From the NCBI GenBank assembly GCA_963576785.1, contig OY756150.1, forward strand, positions 62,001 to 126,000: a stretch of 64,000 nt of DNA, given 5' to 3'. The notes beneath the pieces are model-generated. The model was not told the origin of the DNA, did no database searches, and saw nothing but the letters and a program-made list of their open reading frames with translations. This stretch comes from Chlorophyllum brunneum. Taxonomy: Eukaryota > Basidiomycota > Agaricomycetes > Agaricales > Agaricaceae. Both the position numbers and the translations under genes were made by a program. Numbering within the stretch: position 1 is the first letter of the stretch; the number at the start of each line of letters is the position of its first letter. Shown here in pieces: positions 1 to 11,339 of this stretch.

Positions 1-158
1 TAAACCTTGCCACAGGATTGGACAAAATCATCCACTTTATTCTTTCGCCAATCGGTTACATGGATACGAGTTGAAGGAGAGAAAAGCTTACGATGACATG
101 TAAAGAATTCTGTCGAGGACTTCGCTTTTTTTGATATGCACTCAACGCCACATTTTAG

Positions 159-504
159 GAATCAGACACCTTCGACCTTGCCTATCAGGTTGAGTACAAA
201 CTTTCGCACCGCGATCCCTCTAACCAACGTCGGATAACCCCAGCCGACCCTAAAGGTCTAAAGGTCGCCATCGCGATATCTTCACCCATTCTTACTCGCC
301 AACTTCTTCCAGCTTTCCTCCAGGGAGCTGGCCTCCTTGACAAGCACGGCCCTGTCTCCCAACAACATCTAGAAGCCATCACTCATGCTTTACTGCAGAA
401 ACTCTATTTCGGTTCTAATACCACTCCAGCCATGACGTGGAACGACGACGTTCGAACCATCGTCGTAAGCCATGTGACAAGAGGAACACGATTCCTTGTT
501 GGAC
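159..504 (+). CDS. Internal exon of an unidentified gene running off the left edge
   Basis: An open reading frame runs from a plausible acceptor (ending TTTTAG at 158) to a good donor (GTATGT at 505). It encodes about 115 residues with ordinary protein composition, including the stretches VAIAISSPILTRQL and FLQGAGLLDKHG. Sequence 2-99 is also open up to a GTAAAG donor, but its phase does not join cleanly to this exon, so the upstream connection is unresolved. I do not recognise the family. The exon could belong to the same transcript as the Gly/Arg-rich segment that follows. Confidence 0.4.
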
Positions 505-639
505 GTATGTAGCCTTTGGGGGGAGGAGGACAACTGGGATGTATGCTGCTGATTGTACGTATCCGTTCTGGAAAATGGGACATTACGTTGCGATGAGGGC
601 GCTGAATGATAAGTTGTAGCATCAAATCCGCAGCAGCAT

Positions 640-824
640 CATCAAGTACAAGCGAGTATACGACGCTGAGAGGTGGAGGGGGTGGAAGAGGACACGGTAG
701 GGGTTTTAATCATGTTTATTGCGGATATAGCCACAATTTTAATGGAAATGTGCGGGGAAGAAGAAATTATGGCGGCAGTGATTTGCGTGGCAATGAGGCG
801 CCGCGTGGAAGGGGACGAGGCTGA
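640..824 (+). CDS. Possible Gly/Arg-rich (RGG-type) C-terminal exon
   Basis: After candidate acceptors near 625-640 the plus strand encodes a short Gly/Arg-rich tail ending in GRGRG and a TGA at 822-824. RGG/RG-rich tails are typical of RNA-binding proteins and are arginine-methylation targets; that is family knowledge, not proof here. It may be the last exon of the gene whose internal exon lies at 159-504. Splice sites are uncertain and low-complexity sequence can mimic such a tail. Confidence 0.3.
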
Positions 825-1089
825 GGATTTTGAATGTTCACCGAGACGGGGACGAGGCCTGGGCGCATCGGTAGAATCGAGGCCGACCAGATTCGGTCCA
901 AATTCGACGCTCTCTAAACGCCTCTTGGCTTCGAAACCCCTCCTCCGGCCGATCAAGTTTCTCCGGGCACAACACACTCTTTTTCTGTTCCAGCAGAAAG
1001 AGGAAATCTTGCAACCCGTCGCAGAGGAAGTTGGTGCGTCTCCCATTCATTTACCGTTGGTTCTAGTCATGTTGAGTATGAGACACAAG

Positions 1090-1450
1090 CGATGACGAGA
1101 CTTCTCATGCTCCCACTGCTGATCGCGTTGAGCGGATATTCCGTGGTGTTATCGACCCCTTTCGTAAATCGGACTCCTCCTCATCCTCTGAAGGTGAAGA
1201 GGAAGTTGAGGAGATATGGGTAAATTGCTTGTGTCGCCGAAACAGTGTGGCTACGATCTAACGCAAAGTCAAGGCCAGCAAGAACCTCAAGTCACTTCAC
1301 AACCGGAGGCTTCGTTGCAGTCTGGACAGGCGGACGTCGGTGTTGGTTGAGAACGTGGAGAGTGCTAGGGATGGGAGATGGGTTGGGATTGAGACGAAGA
1401 ATAGGACCGTTCATTTTTTTCCAATGACGAATTGGAGGACGTCTAGACAC
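1090..1450 (+). CDS. Two possible exons of an unidentified gene (Ser/Glu-rich segment)
   Basis: The plus strand reads an acidic/serine stretch (about 1095-1217, containing RVERIFRGVIDPFRKSD, then a Ser run and a Glu run) up to a GTAAAT donor. After an intron of about 55 nt with a CTAAC branch-like site, a second open segment (about 1275-1450) contains RDGRWVGIETKNRTVHFF and ends at a TGA. The two segments have coherent protein character but I recognise no family. The gene may be a fragment, since no start codon or upstream exon could be settled. Confidence 0.3.
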
Positions 1451-1943
1451 CGCTGAACATTTACAAAGGAATGTCGATGGGGTGGTGGGTCTTGAGATCT
1501 TCTCCTCGATACTTTGTCTGACGCTCTCCACGGTTTGTTGAAGTTGCGCCCCTTGTTCGTCGTCGACTACTAAAGACCAACCATACCACCCCCATCTTAT
1601 TCGTTCATCCGGGCGACGTCCGTATCCCCACAAGCTTACTCCCCCAGCCAGCCTCTAAATACACCAATCCCACCTCTTCCCCTCCAATGTCACCCGACTG
1701 TCTTCGTTGAGTCGGAAACGTTCAAGATTTAACCCAGTTGATGGAACTCTCTCCCTTCGTCGAATCGTGTGACCAACGTCCCTGCGAGCACCATAGCCTA
1801 TGATTGATATCATTAGGAATACAACGAAGCTTAGGGTTAGGTGCCGTTTCGTACTTGGATGATAACTCACCATAATTAAAGGTGTGCGAGGTATGTATCG
1901 AAAGGGCGAGTCAATTTATTTATTTCCAAGAACACATTAAATT
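1451..1943. other. No gene recognised
   Basis: Only short overlapping reading frames without recognisable motifs are present. I see no RNA gene or repeat here. Confidence 0.5.
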
Positions 1944-2540
1944 TCAGTTAAGAAACGGCGAAAAGCGTTCAGTACGAGCAGCGAGAGTATCAGCCTGGGT
2001 AATTTCAAAATTATTGTTATAATCATGCGAAGGATGACATCGTGGCGATAACTCGGAAGGTCTGCAGCAAAGTTTGGGGGTATAGTATTAAGAGCGGGGA
2101 TTTGATCGGGCGCTACAAGTGCAGTTCGAGTGGCCATGTTATGGGCTACTGCTTGGGCAAGAGCGAGGCCGTGACCAGCGATCTACATTGCATGGCATCA
2201 TATAAAGATTAGATTTGAGAATGTGGCATGAGCGTACTGTTTTCCGAAGTGGACGATAGGACTGTAGACTGCGACGTTGCAGATTAAGTGTCAAAATCCG
2301 AGTGTTGTGAGCCACCGCACGTAATTCATCTAGCCTATCCGTGATGTTTTGGGGTGCTTGAGCGAGGTTAACTGATGCGAATTCGGCGGTAGTATCTGTA
2401 GAAGAGATGCATCATAATTCTTAGAATTGAAGGTGGATGGATACACGCACGAGCTGCTTCCACTGCCCGCACACGCAACTTTGCACTCTATACAACAGCA
2501 TCTGTGACTAAAGGTTCATCGCCAATTTCTGCAGGGCTTT
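1944..2540 (-). pseudogene. Broken anonymous fungal gene (two or three exons, stop and frameshift)
   Basis: Read on the minus strand, three blocks line up as exons. The first (about 2535-2455) reads DEPLVTDAVV, then an in-frame TAG, then SAKLRVRAVEAARA. The second follows an acceptor near 2397 and contains RLDELRAVAHNTRILTLN. The third (about 2180-1944) contains GHGLALAQAVAHN, then IPPNFAADLPSYRH, then LRMI; a frame change there leads to YNNNFEITQADTLAAR and a TGA. This resembles a roughly 200-residue family of unknown function that I recall from mushroom genomes, but I cannot name it. The stop and frame change make it a pseudogene as assembled. Confidence 0.4.
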
Positions 2541-2589
2541 AAGCAAGCGATGAGGTAGAAGCAGGTGAGGTGAAATCCACCTTTTGACC

Positions 2590-3110
2590 TCTCTCAAGAT
2601 GTTGGCGACTGCCTACTTTCCCATGCGTCCAAAATAAGCGAGAACTCTCCATGAATGTCTGCGGGGTCCTGCTCCTGTATCGCGAGCCCTCGGAAGATCC
2701 TATTCTCTCGCAGACGAAGAGACGTATAGTTCGACCCCTGCCATTTATTGTGTGATGATCCCAATTGATACACGTGTATCCCAGGAGCCAGTTGAATATC
2801 TTCGAGCAATATGAATGCACGGAGCCAGGAATCGTAGGATCCCAATCACACGAGACAACCTTATAGTCATCCCCGTCTGTCATCTCCCAACCAACAGACG
2901 ACGCTCAGTGGGACATGATACCCAACGGACTTCTATCTCAATCATTTCTGCCAACACTCGTAATGACCTACTTAGACGTCAGATTTGTTCAGTCAAGCTC
3001 CTAGTGATTCTTCCAGACTCAGGTTATATGGATTGTATCGAAATTTGAAAGACCAACTCGGCATTCTGTGGGTCTACAAGTTGTTCGAAAGTGATTCAGT
3101 GCCATGGCCG
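2590..3110 (-). pseudogene. FunK1 (fungal-type) protein kinase pseudogene
   Basis: On the minus strand several landmarks of the window's FunK1 family appear in order but in shifting frames. HFEQLVDPQNAELVFQI matches the region before the conserved intron. A CWQK segment follows the intron site, then DGDDYKVVSCDWDP (the DWD equivalent of the DFG motif), FNWLLGYTCINWD, and an end segment DPADIHGEFSLILDAWE. The HGD catalytic loop and much of the middle are deleted or stop-ridden. It is clearly non-functional. Part of the same sequence recurs near 14.1 kb. Confidence 0.75.
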
Positions 3111-3189
3111 CATTCCTTCTTCCAGTTCCTACTAAGACGGGAGTGATAGAGAGATGGGTTCGTAACGGTGCAAGGAATGTCCTTCGTGG

Positions 3190-4016
3190 ATCACAAGTAT
3201 CTCACACTCAGCTGGTGGCTGCTTCACGTTGGATGGAAAGACGTCGGAGAACGCGTCCGTCGTGGGGTAGAAGAAGTCTTTGAAGGGTTCGTTGTGTCCC
3301 TCGTCTGACTCTCCGTGAGCGTCACGGTTAACATCTTCCAGGGTATTGCTCAAGACAAAGTTAAACGTGATGGACCTTCACCGACTCATCCGCGACGTTC
3401 GACGACGGGTAGAACATGAAATCACATTTGAGGGCACAGAACGTCGTATCAAGTACGTTCCCCTCTACGTCTCCTTATTAACTACACACCTCTAACGCCG
3501 CAATTAGCTTCCTCTCCACCCTCCTTCCACCGACCACGAAATGGTTCAACACGTCCTAACACAAGGCGGGTTCTCAAACTACACCGACGAACCATCATCA
3601 CCTACTCTTGGCGAAAGAAACACTCAAACATCCTCAACGTCACTCCCATCGTCCCAACTCTCACATTCCAATTACTTCCTCTCCGCGCTAAACAATACCA
3701 CTGATCGATTTGGTGCCTTCACCACCGCACCTGGCGGTACCTTATATTCTTTCACACTCGCACTGGTACCTAGCGATATCCAGACTCTACCATTACCAAA
3801 TCCTCATCCATTTGCTCATCGGATCTCGTCTTGGTATTGGAGAACTGCTTAGATCGGTCTGCTGGAATCCTGTTCAATGGGTTAGAGAAGAATGTATTTG
3901 TGGATAGTGCTGTTTCGCCTGAGGAAGAGGTGAGGATAAGGTTGGCGGGGATGTTACCTGGATTGAGTCGTTAGAGCTCGTTGGCGCTCAGGAGTGTACC
4001 CTGTGAATTGGTAGGT
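3190..4016 (+). pseudogene. pex3: PEX3 (peroxin-3) pseudogene, copy A
   Basis: Peroxin-3 is the peroxisomal membrane anchor that docks PEX19. The plus strand encodes YLTLSWWLLHVGWKD and RRGVEEVFEG, then an intron 3287-3341 (GTTCGT..TTCCAG, phase 2), then DLHRLIRDVRRRVEHEITFEG. After another intron the reading frame carries a one-base deletion just before the QHVLTQGGF motif. Later, LVLENCLDR..GLEKNVFVDSAVS..RIRLAGMLPGLSR ends in TAG where copy B (near 41 kb) has TGG. About 30 nt around the DETRAMI segment are also missing, as are the N-terminal third and the last exon. It converges on the FunK1 copy at 4.2-5.5 kb. Confidence 0.85.
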
Positions 4017-4167
4017 TATTTGGTGTTCGTACAACCGTGTAGTCTCGACAAATTTATATATATATTGATCATTCGTATCGTTCGTCAGCTCTTCCAAAGG
4101 TTACAGTCCAAACTACTAGTACAGTTACAGAGATCATAAAGAATCGTGTTGGTGGAGGGCAAATGAT

Positions 4168-5466
4168 TTACTCGGCTTGGGCTTTGGGTATGGAGTCCTT
4201 AATATCTTCGTCGTTCTTTTTCCTGAAATACCTCATTACCTGAAGGTAAATGGATGCCTCCTTGTTTGTTTTCCACAGTTCCACAATGTACCAGAACTCA
4301 TCATGAACCATCTTGGGGTCTGGCTCCACCCACGCAAGCTCATCTTCCGCGAATAATTCTTGGAGGTGACGAAACCTCATTTGAATCCACTTCTCTACAG
4401 CGACAAAGAGGTTCCAGTAGCTCTGGATACCGTCTTTGACATTCACACGCAGATTCCCCAAGCTTCTACGGACATCCCTAGACACCCTAAGCCGACCTTT
4501 CCAATCCGGGATCAGTGACTCATCCTCCTGAAAGTCCGGAGAGATAGAAAGGAAACCTAACGTCCAATTGAACGACTCCAGGTCATAGCGATAGTAACGC
4601 GATGCTTCAGGTTTTGATTCCATAGCATCTAGGAGTTCCAGGGCCATAAACGGAATCGTCCCAGAACGATGAGACTGAGGAGGGACTTCGTTGCCGGATA
4701 CCGCAAGATCCCAGTCAATCAAGACTGCCTCATATGCATTCCCGTCCGACGCATTTCCTAGACCACCAGACGGCACTCGACGGCACATGATGTTCCATGG
4801 ATTGATGTCTCCATGTTTATATCCCCCTTGCCAAAGCTTGAAATGACCTGTGTAGATGTTAGAATAACTGAGCCTAGACCTTAGCAACGTCCAGGACTTA
4901 CATTGTACGCATTGTGACCAGATTTGAAAGATGAATTCAGCGTTCTTTGACTCCTTCGCCAGCTTCGTTACGGACACAAGAGGCTCAAAAACGATCAATC
5001 GCAAATTTTTGCCAATTCTGGAATGAGGTTTTCCCCCCGCTTTGGCAAGAGGTCTTTGGAGCCATATATCTCTGGAGGAAAATGCTGCAACGGGGGTTCG
5101 AGTTCTGCGAGATAAGCTCGCGCGTCCTTGATGAGGGTGTTTTCTGCCAGACGCCCGACCATTGGATAAGACGCTTTGATGATGATCAGCCGAAAAGATA
5201 CCCTTGTGCGTACTAGTGCCACGCCCCCAGGTTACGAGTGACATCTTGTCTTCTCTTTCTGTGACGTTGGATGCAGCCTTCCTATTCCCCATATTCATTA
5301 CCACAGGGCACTTTGGCCCCTCCGGCTCCTCCTTAATTGTCGGCGGAGGTAGGGGTAGTTCAGGGACTTCCCGAAAGCGCCGTTGCTCATGCTGGGCCAT
5401 GTGATCAATGTCGGTCATGATCCCCAGTCCTCTTTGTTGAAGTGGTCCAGGATGGCAAGAAAGCAA
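4168..5466 (-). pseudogene. FunK1-type protein kinase, near full-length C-terminal part with compensating frame shifts
   Basis: FunK1 kinases are a fungal-specific branch of the protein kinase-like superfamily, expanded in mushrooms; substrates are unknown. The minus strand shows RGTSTHKGIF, the catalytic-loop motif HGDINPWNIMC, VLIDWDLAV (DFG equivalent), GTIPFMALELL and DLESFNWTLGF, then the family C-terminus. One intron, 4848-4911 (GTAAGT..CACAG), is at the position shared with the other copies. Between about 5165 and 5005 the conserved frame (IIIKASYPM.., with the invariant Lys) is displaced relative to the flanks and then returns. Two indels therefore scramble about 50 residues unless the assembly is wrong. 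The segment preceding the Lys is also shortened. Its 3' flank (4020-4167) is shared with the other FunK1 copies. Confidence 0.75.
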
Positions 5467-5818
5467 GGAAGTGTGGAAGATTATGAGCGATACTGAACCC
5501 AGTCATGAAGTAAAGACAGTAGCAGCAATAGATAAGCACATGTATGAATGCATCCGGGGAAACCACAATTAAGATGCGACCAACTTCAAGAGACGTCCCA
5601 CCGGTGACTCACTAATGTAGATCAACCCAAAAGACCACTTTCCGTTTTGCATAGGGACCTCCGCATAACGTATCGGTAGCGTCGGGCACTACTTATGGTA
5701 TTGGTTGACTATTTAGCCTCGGGTGATCAGAGGCAAAGTTTCCTCCCTGGGTGAGCTGTTGCCTCCATTCGGGGATCAGAAGCCAGCGTGACCACAAATG
5801 AATGCACACCCACCATAG
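5467..5818. other. No gene recognised
   Basis: This lies between a FunK1 copy and a FunK1 N-terminal fragment. I see no open frame with family resemblance. Confidence 0.4.
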
Positions 5819-6094
5819 TCAGCTACCGGGTTTAAGCTTTTCTCCACATGTCTGGCAGTATGGACTCCAGTCCAATCTTGGTTGCAAAAGCAGCAGGTAG
5901 TTGTAGAGGGACTTTTTGCCTTTTAGATCTGCGGCATGCATATTCAAGTCCTCCTTTCCGGTCATGGTGATCCACATATCCGCCCGACGTTCACCCTGAA
6001 AACCGTCTATGGCTTTGGAAGCAGCACATCGTGATCTAATGGCTGTATACGTCCTGGGCCTGAGGGACTTATTAGCTTCTTTGTCTTTACACAA
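5819..6094 (-). pseudogene. FunK1 N-terminal fragment
   Basis: The minus strand encodes AIDGFQGERRADMWIT, followed by a segment ending HAADLKGKK. This matches IDGFQSERQPDAYIT..LNAADLAAF in the FunK1 gene at 52.9-53.2 kb, so it is the N-terminal region of a kinase copy. No kinase-domain sequence follows in frame. The companion kinase domain may be the decayed copy at 6.3-7.0 kb, but the order (fragment lying 3' of that copy on the minus strand) argues for rearrangement. Confidence 0.6.
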
Positions 6095-6299
6095 GACAGT
6101 CCGGCATGTCTCAAACTGTTGCTTTATTGGTGATGCGTTATTCAGTGTTCATACCACGTACATATAGTCCCAACGAATTTGTATATATTGGTCATTCATA
6201 TCGTCAATCACAGCCCTGTTCGTTAATTCTTCCAAAGTTTACAGTTCAAACTACTAGTACAGTTGCGAGAATATCATCAAAATTTAATTGAAGATCCAC

Positions 6300-7030
6300 A
6301 CACAACCTACTTGACTTTGCGATTAGAAGCCGCCTGTATATCTTCTTCGTTCTTTGGCACGAAACAGTCCATTACCTCGTTTATGATAGACGTCCTCCCC
6401 TTTTCCTCCCATGTTTCAAAATAAACAAGAATTCTGAATGAACCTTGCTGTGTCCTCGTTCTTCCCATGTAAGTCTTTTCTGCCAAATTATTTCTTGGAG
6501 GAAACGAAACCTCATTTTAAGCCATGCTTCGACAGCGACAAAGAAGTTCCAATAGCCCTCAAAGCCCTTCCGGACCTTGGGTTTCTGAAGCCTGACGGAT
6601 CTCCTCAGGTGCAGATTTTTAAAATAACCGTCCAGTGCCATTCATACTGCTCCGATAGTTGCTTATCCCATTTGGCACAGATGTGCCCCAATACCCAGTT
6701 GAACGACTCAGGATAGAACCGATAACGAGAGAATCATTGGGAGGTTCTCTACCCTCCTCCGCGAGGAGTAGCTCCAAGGCCATGAACGGCGGAATCGTTC
6801 TGGAACGATGGGAGCTGAGTTCTGTATCACTGCGATCTACCGCAAGGTCCCAGTCATTCAAGACAGCTTGATATTCACAGTCGTCTGACGCTTTGCCATG
6901 ACCACCATCCGACACTAGGTGGCACATGATGCATGATATTTCACAGGCTAATGTCCCCATGTCTGAATCGCTTCTTCCATATCTCGAAGTGATCTATAAA
7001 CTGTCAGGACGATTCGACCATAGGTACTGT
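6300..7030 (-). pseudogene. FunK1 kinase pseudogene
   Basis: Minus-strand blocks in order are HFEIWKKRFRHGDISL, then a stop where the family has Trp, NIMCHLVSDGGHGKAS, VLNDWDLAVD, a frame-disturbed TIPPFMALELL with an extra residue, FNWVLGHIC in another frame, and VRKGFEGYWNFFVAVEAW..LTWEERGHS. The part before the conserved intron is missing. The 3' flank at 6160-6300 is the tail sequence shared by all copies. Multiple frame changes make it non-functional. Confidence 0.75.
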
Positions 7031-7084
7031 AACAGCTTTTGGACTTAGGTAGCCATTCCAATATACTCGTTCTTGCGTTATGGA

Positions 7085-9835
7085 GATTGAGCTTTTATGC
7101 CTGGTTTCTAACGTCATGACATACAAATTTCATACATTGAGCGGACCCTGTTCGGCACTTGTACCCTCAGGTCTTGGGTACGAAGGTCTCTCCATCGAGA
7201 ATCAAGTATGCCCTATCTTTGGTGCCGAGCCAGGCCAATCTACTGTCAATGGTGTCGATATGTCTCTTAATTATAAATTTGGTCATCTATGGCGAGTACA
7301 CATTCACTTCAATACAAAGTCCTACCATTTCCTGCTAACATGACTTTTATACTATAACTATGCCATTCTAGCTGCCTTTGGGATCTTCTTCATACTGTGT
7401 CTTCTCATTTTCACGTAATACAATACAATACTCGCTCTTCGAGTTCAACAGCAGCTATCCGGTTTAAACGTGGATCTAGAGCCCCTGTGATTGAAGAAGG
7501 AGTTATGGTCGCGAGTTCTGACGAAGAAAAGAAGGCCGTTGTACAGGAACAATCTACGACTACGATAGTCCATGAAAAGACCCCACAGAGTGATAGTTCA
7601 ACGGCGGCGAGGGGAGAGACGACGGAAAAAGCAGTGCAGTGTATACCTATCGAGGAGAAGGATGCTTAGTGAGTCTTTGTTTCGTTTCAGATGTTCAAGG
7701 GCCCGATATATCGTTTGTAGTGCAGATCGAGTCCTGGATGAACTGACTTCTGGATTGGATTCACAGAGTGCGTGGGCGATCGCGTCGTTCCTGAGACAGA
7801 TGGCGGACAACGGACAGGCTATTCTATGCACGTGAGTCGTCTCTTCTTAATTCAGGAAGCTGCGTCTTGATGATATCTGTGCAGAATTAACCAGGTACGT
7901 GGCTGTACAAAGTAGAAACACCATTTGCTTAAGAACTCCACTGCAGCCTTCTGCTGAATTGTTTGGACTAGGCATTTCCGCAACTCTTCGGGCTTCCCGG
8001 GCTACATTATACATGTGGGTCCTCTTTTCTTGGTTCGGGAAGCTGCGTCTTGACGATACCTATACAGAATTCACCGGGTATATAGCTGTATGAGCTAAAA
8101 TCACCATTTGCTTAAGAAGTCTGTTGCAGCCTTCCGCAGAATTGTTTGGAGTAGGTATCTCCACTGTTCTTTGGGCTTCTCAGACTGAAAAGGATACAAG
8201 GTTTTGATCGACTCTTGCTTTTGGGAAAAGGCATTCATACAGTATATTTGGCGTTATCGGCAAAGATGCTTCCGCGGTGATCAGATATCTTGAGAATGGA
8301 GGTGGATGACCTTGCAAGCCAGGTGAAAACCCATACGTCCTTCTTTTACGCCAGTCGGCCTTTTCTCAGTGATTATCCTAGTGCCGAATACATGCTAGAA
8401 GTGGTCGGAGCTGGTGCAATAGCCATCACCGAACGAAGCTGGCATGAAGCCTGACTCAGTTCGCAAGAACACCAACAACTCCAAGATGATCTCGAGCGTA
8501 TCCATACAGAAGGGTGGAAAAAACCTCCAGTTGAGCGTGCGCTACATGGAACATATGCAACTCCGTGGATTTTCCAGACGCAGATGCTTCTCAGACGTCA
8601 GTATGCGAGCTATTGGCGTAGCCCAACGTATCTGTTGTCTAATCTTGTGCTGAATACGATTGGTGGGCTAATCATCGGGTTGACGTTCTTCAAATCTGGG
8701 GATACTATCCAGGCGAATCAAGATAAGCTTTTCGTCAGTGATACCATTGTGTTGCGTGTCTTGAACTCACCTGGAGCAGGCGATTTTCACGGGAACCGTT
8801 TTGGCAAGCCCTGCTACTCCAGGCTCACGGTTGATAGAACGCATCACTAAGATACTGTCCCACCTCTACCCGGACCTGTGCTTAACTACTATTCAGATGT
8901 GCAACATTTACGAGATCCATGAACGACCAGTTCGGATGTACAATTGGTCAGCTCTCACAATTGCCCAGCTCCTCTGCGAATTTCCGTGGAACATAATCGG
9001 GGCCTCCTCTTTTTTGTCTGCTGGTACTGGACAGTTGATTTCGAAAGCTCGTGAGGCGGCTTTATGTACTTCATGTACGGTGTCCAGTTCCCTCTGTTTT
9101 GGACGACAATTGCCTTGACTGTTGCATCGGCGAGTCCAACAGCTGAGATCGCAGATTGATTGTACTCTTTTCTGTTCACCTTCGTCCTGACATTGTACGC
9201 TCATGCTTCCTCTCCAGTGTTTGAATATACCGATGCACTAAAACAGTAATGGTGTTTTGCAACCCTTCCTTCAGCTCAGTTGGTGGAAATGGATGTACCA
9301 TCTATCTCCATACACCTACCTCATTGAAGGGTCCCTTGGGCAAGGTAAGTTCTCAAGCTAGCCTTGGAAGCCTAGGTTCGAGCTGATCTCTCGTCCTCAG
9401 CGGTCGGTCGTATGGAGATCAACTGCTCGCCCACCCGAATTCATCACCGTAGATCCTCCTTCTGGGCAATCATGCGGATCTTTCCTTCAGGAATTCATCT
9501 CGCGTGCTGGGGGATACATCACCAACTCCGATGCTACGATCAGGTGTCAGTACTACTCAGCGCGAACAACGGATGGGTGGATGGAGCCCAAGTTCAATAT
9601 CTTTTACACGAATCACTGGCGGAACTTCGGGATCTTCTGGGGATATATTATTTTCAACCTGACTCGTTCCCTTTGTTTCATCGATGCATTCCACTAACAT
9701 AGCCCTAATTTCCGTGTAGATGGTATCCGTCTATATGTTTACATATCTTGTTCGTGTCCAATCTCACAAAGGAGTCATCGCGCGCATGAGAAGAAGTGTT
9801 ACCAATGTACTCGATGGGTTTAAATTTACCAACTG
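7085..9835 (+). pseudogene. PDR-type ABC transporter pseudogene (C-terminal half)
   Basis: PDR/ABCG transporters are plasma-membrane drug and sterol pumps of layout NBD1-TMD1-NBD2-TMD2. Here the plus strand shows the TMD1 end (EFHTL-like FHTLSGPCSALVPSG, then LSIENQVCPIFG, then NYKFGHLWR), the linker (YNTRSSSSTAAIRFKRGS), NBD2 remnants ([16 protein letters not shown], with Leu where Pro is usual; PSAELFG; YMLEVVGAGAIA) and TMD2 (YWRSPTYLLSN, IYEIHERPVRMYNWSAL, GSFLQEFISRAGGYITNSDA). It ends near VIARMRRSV and a TGA at about 9835. The Walker A part of NBD2 is deleted and frames shift repeatedly. Decayed and truncated. Confidence 0.85.
7857..8222 (+). repeat. Imperfect tandem duplication (period about 183 bp) inside the ABC pseudogene
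   Basis: The segment starting GAAGCTGCGTCTTGA near 7858 recurs near 8041. Both copies contain the short exon encoding IN/HQ (before PSAELFG), its intron with CACCATTTGCTTAAGAA, and the exon reading CCTTCTGCTGAATTGTTTGG or CCTTCCGCAGAATTGTTTGG. The two units have diverged by many substitutions, so the duplication is not recent. Confidence 0.75.
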
Positions 9836-10204
9836 ATGTACTGCCATACCAGGTGCGTACAGAGTACCGACTACGATGTATTATAATGTACTCTCACTAG
9901 AGACCGGGGTTCTATCCCGTTGATGCGCCGGGGTTGTTGTTTTGTGTTCCTCATCATACTCATGCAAGTGCCCTGGATTGTGCTTGTGCTTTGGGATGAT
10001 CATAAGAAGTAGTTCGGACGGTTGCGACTCGAAACACATTACTAGATTCGGACCTATCTACAAGTGTACAGTACAGTACAGTCCGATGCACCACCGTGCG
10101 GACAACATCATATGACAACGGCAATGTAGAAGTTCATACAAAACACATGATGGAGTGACCCAGCGTTGTCCTCGCTCTTAGGGTGAGTTGGAACTACCCG
10201 ATTA
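9836..10204. other. No gene recognised
   Basis: This is the region downstream of the ABC transporter pseudogene. It contains a short phrase (GFYPVDAPG, near 9905) that could be eroded coding sequence, but nothing I can name. Confidence 0.4.
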
Positions 10205-10405
10205 ACTATTTGGAGGCTGGTCGCGAGCCTGAGAGCTGCTTTGAGCCTCACCCCGCAACCAAAAGACATCTGTCTTCCTTTTAACCTCTTCGATCCATGA
10301 AGGAAGGTAAACGGGCTTACGGCCTTCAAAAATTTCTGTGCGTGAATACACTGACAGAACATTTGCCATCACAATTAGAAGTATGACACGGATCGCGAGC
10401 TGCAT
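10202..10405 (-). CDS. Possible small secreted peptide (67 aa)
   Basis: A minus-strand reading frame starts at ATG 10405 with a typical signal-peptide profile: MQLAIR, then a hydrophobic run ILLIVMANVL, then a small-residue region SVYS that would suit cleavage. A hydrophilic mature part of about 45 residues follows with no cysteines, ending QPPNS. It has no CaaX end, so it is not a mating-type pheromone precursor. I know no homologue. It could be a chance ORF in a gene-poor stretch. Confidence 0.3.
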   Translation of the reverse strand: MQLAIRVILLIVMANVLSVYSRTEIFEGRKPVYLPSWIEEVKRKTDVFWLRGEAQSSSQARDQPPNS

Positions 10406-10419
10406 GTTTCTCTGTGACC

Positions 10420-11339
10420 GTGGTGTTTGTTTTGAGCGGGGTGCTTGAGGTTTGGGAGTTCAGGACTATCGACCCGCTACTGGTTATTTATTCTGGAACC
10501 CGGTATCACCCACTATACTAAGTACCCAGGATCGGGTGAAATTCCGTGGTGAGTCTAGTTGCTGGTAGACAACCCAAAATTGAAAATTGATGCTGCGCTA
10601 AGATGGTTGGCATACGGTCCACGCGACGGTCCATCTCAGATGAGTCCATGCCCAAGGTTCCCCTGGTACTGCTCTTGGTATCAATGTGTTCCATCATCAC
10701 AATCATAGAAGAATTTAGTTCCCGCTAACTAAGGCTCATCTTACAGCTCGGACCATCACTGCGGTGACCATAGCCCCGTTGTTGCAGGTGCTGCGAACAG
10801 CGAAACTCGACCGCCTAAATTCACTTATATATCCACTAATCAAACCTATCATGCATCAAGAATTCAACAAGCTAAGCTAGCTTAGAACTGGCCCAGAAGC
10901 GGAAATCAGACACCTGATGCCGGGGGGGGCTATCATTTTCCGATGTCAATGTAATACATCTAGGTGATATCTTGTATGCAGAACTCCAGGCTGGAAGAGA
11001 GATTGATTGAGCCTGTAGTCATTAGCAAGTTTCACGAACACTTCCAAAGATCAGAACCACGAGCGGAGGATGCCCAGCACACCGCCAGGAGGTATTTTAG
11101 GGAACATCATGCCACGATATAATGACTCCATCAGTTGCACCTTCTCATTGGTTTCGAGAAACTTGATCTACATATTTTAGGGCCTTTGATGAGCCATTAT
11201 CTCTGTAAGGGCAGGGCTGGTCATTTTTCGGTTAGCCTTATTGACTGGCCTGTATTTTAAAAGCACACACCTGAAGGTGCCGGGATTGGGCAGCCTCCCC
11301 TGACATCTGTGTTCAAGCGAAAATCAGCTCAGCCCCACC
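10420..11339. other. Intergenic, upstream of the membrane protein gene
   Basis: Only short unsupported frames are present. The last 100 bases are the presumed promoter and leader of the gene starting at 11340. Confidence 0.5.

Noticed and set aside
2730..2750. B-box-like GTTCGACCCCTGCC
   Set aside because: It lies in a FunK1 pseudogene and has no cloverleaf around it; chance match to the tRNA T-arm.
9895..9945. tRNA-like GGGGTTCTATCCC
   Set aside because: Position 57 of the T-loop would be T, and no D-arm or anticodon stem can be drawn upstream.
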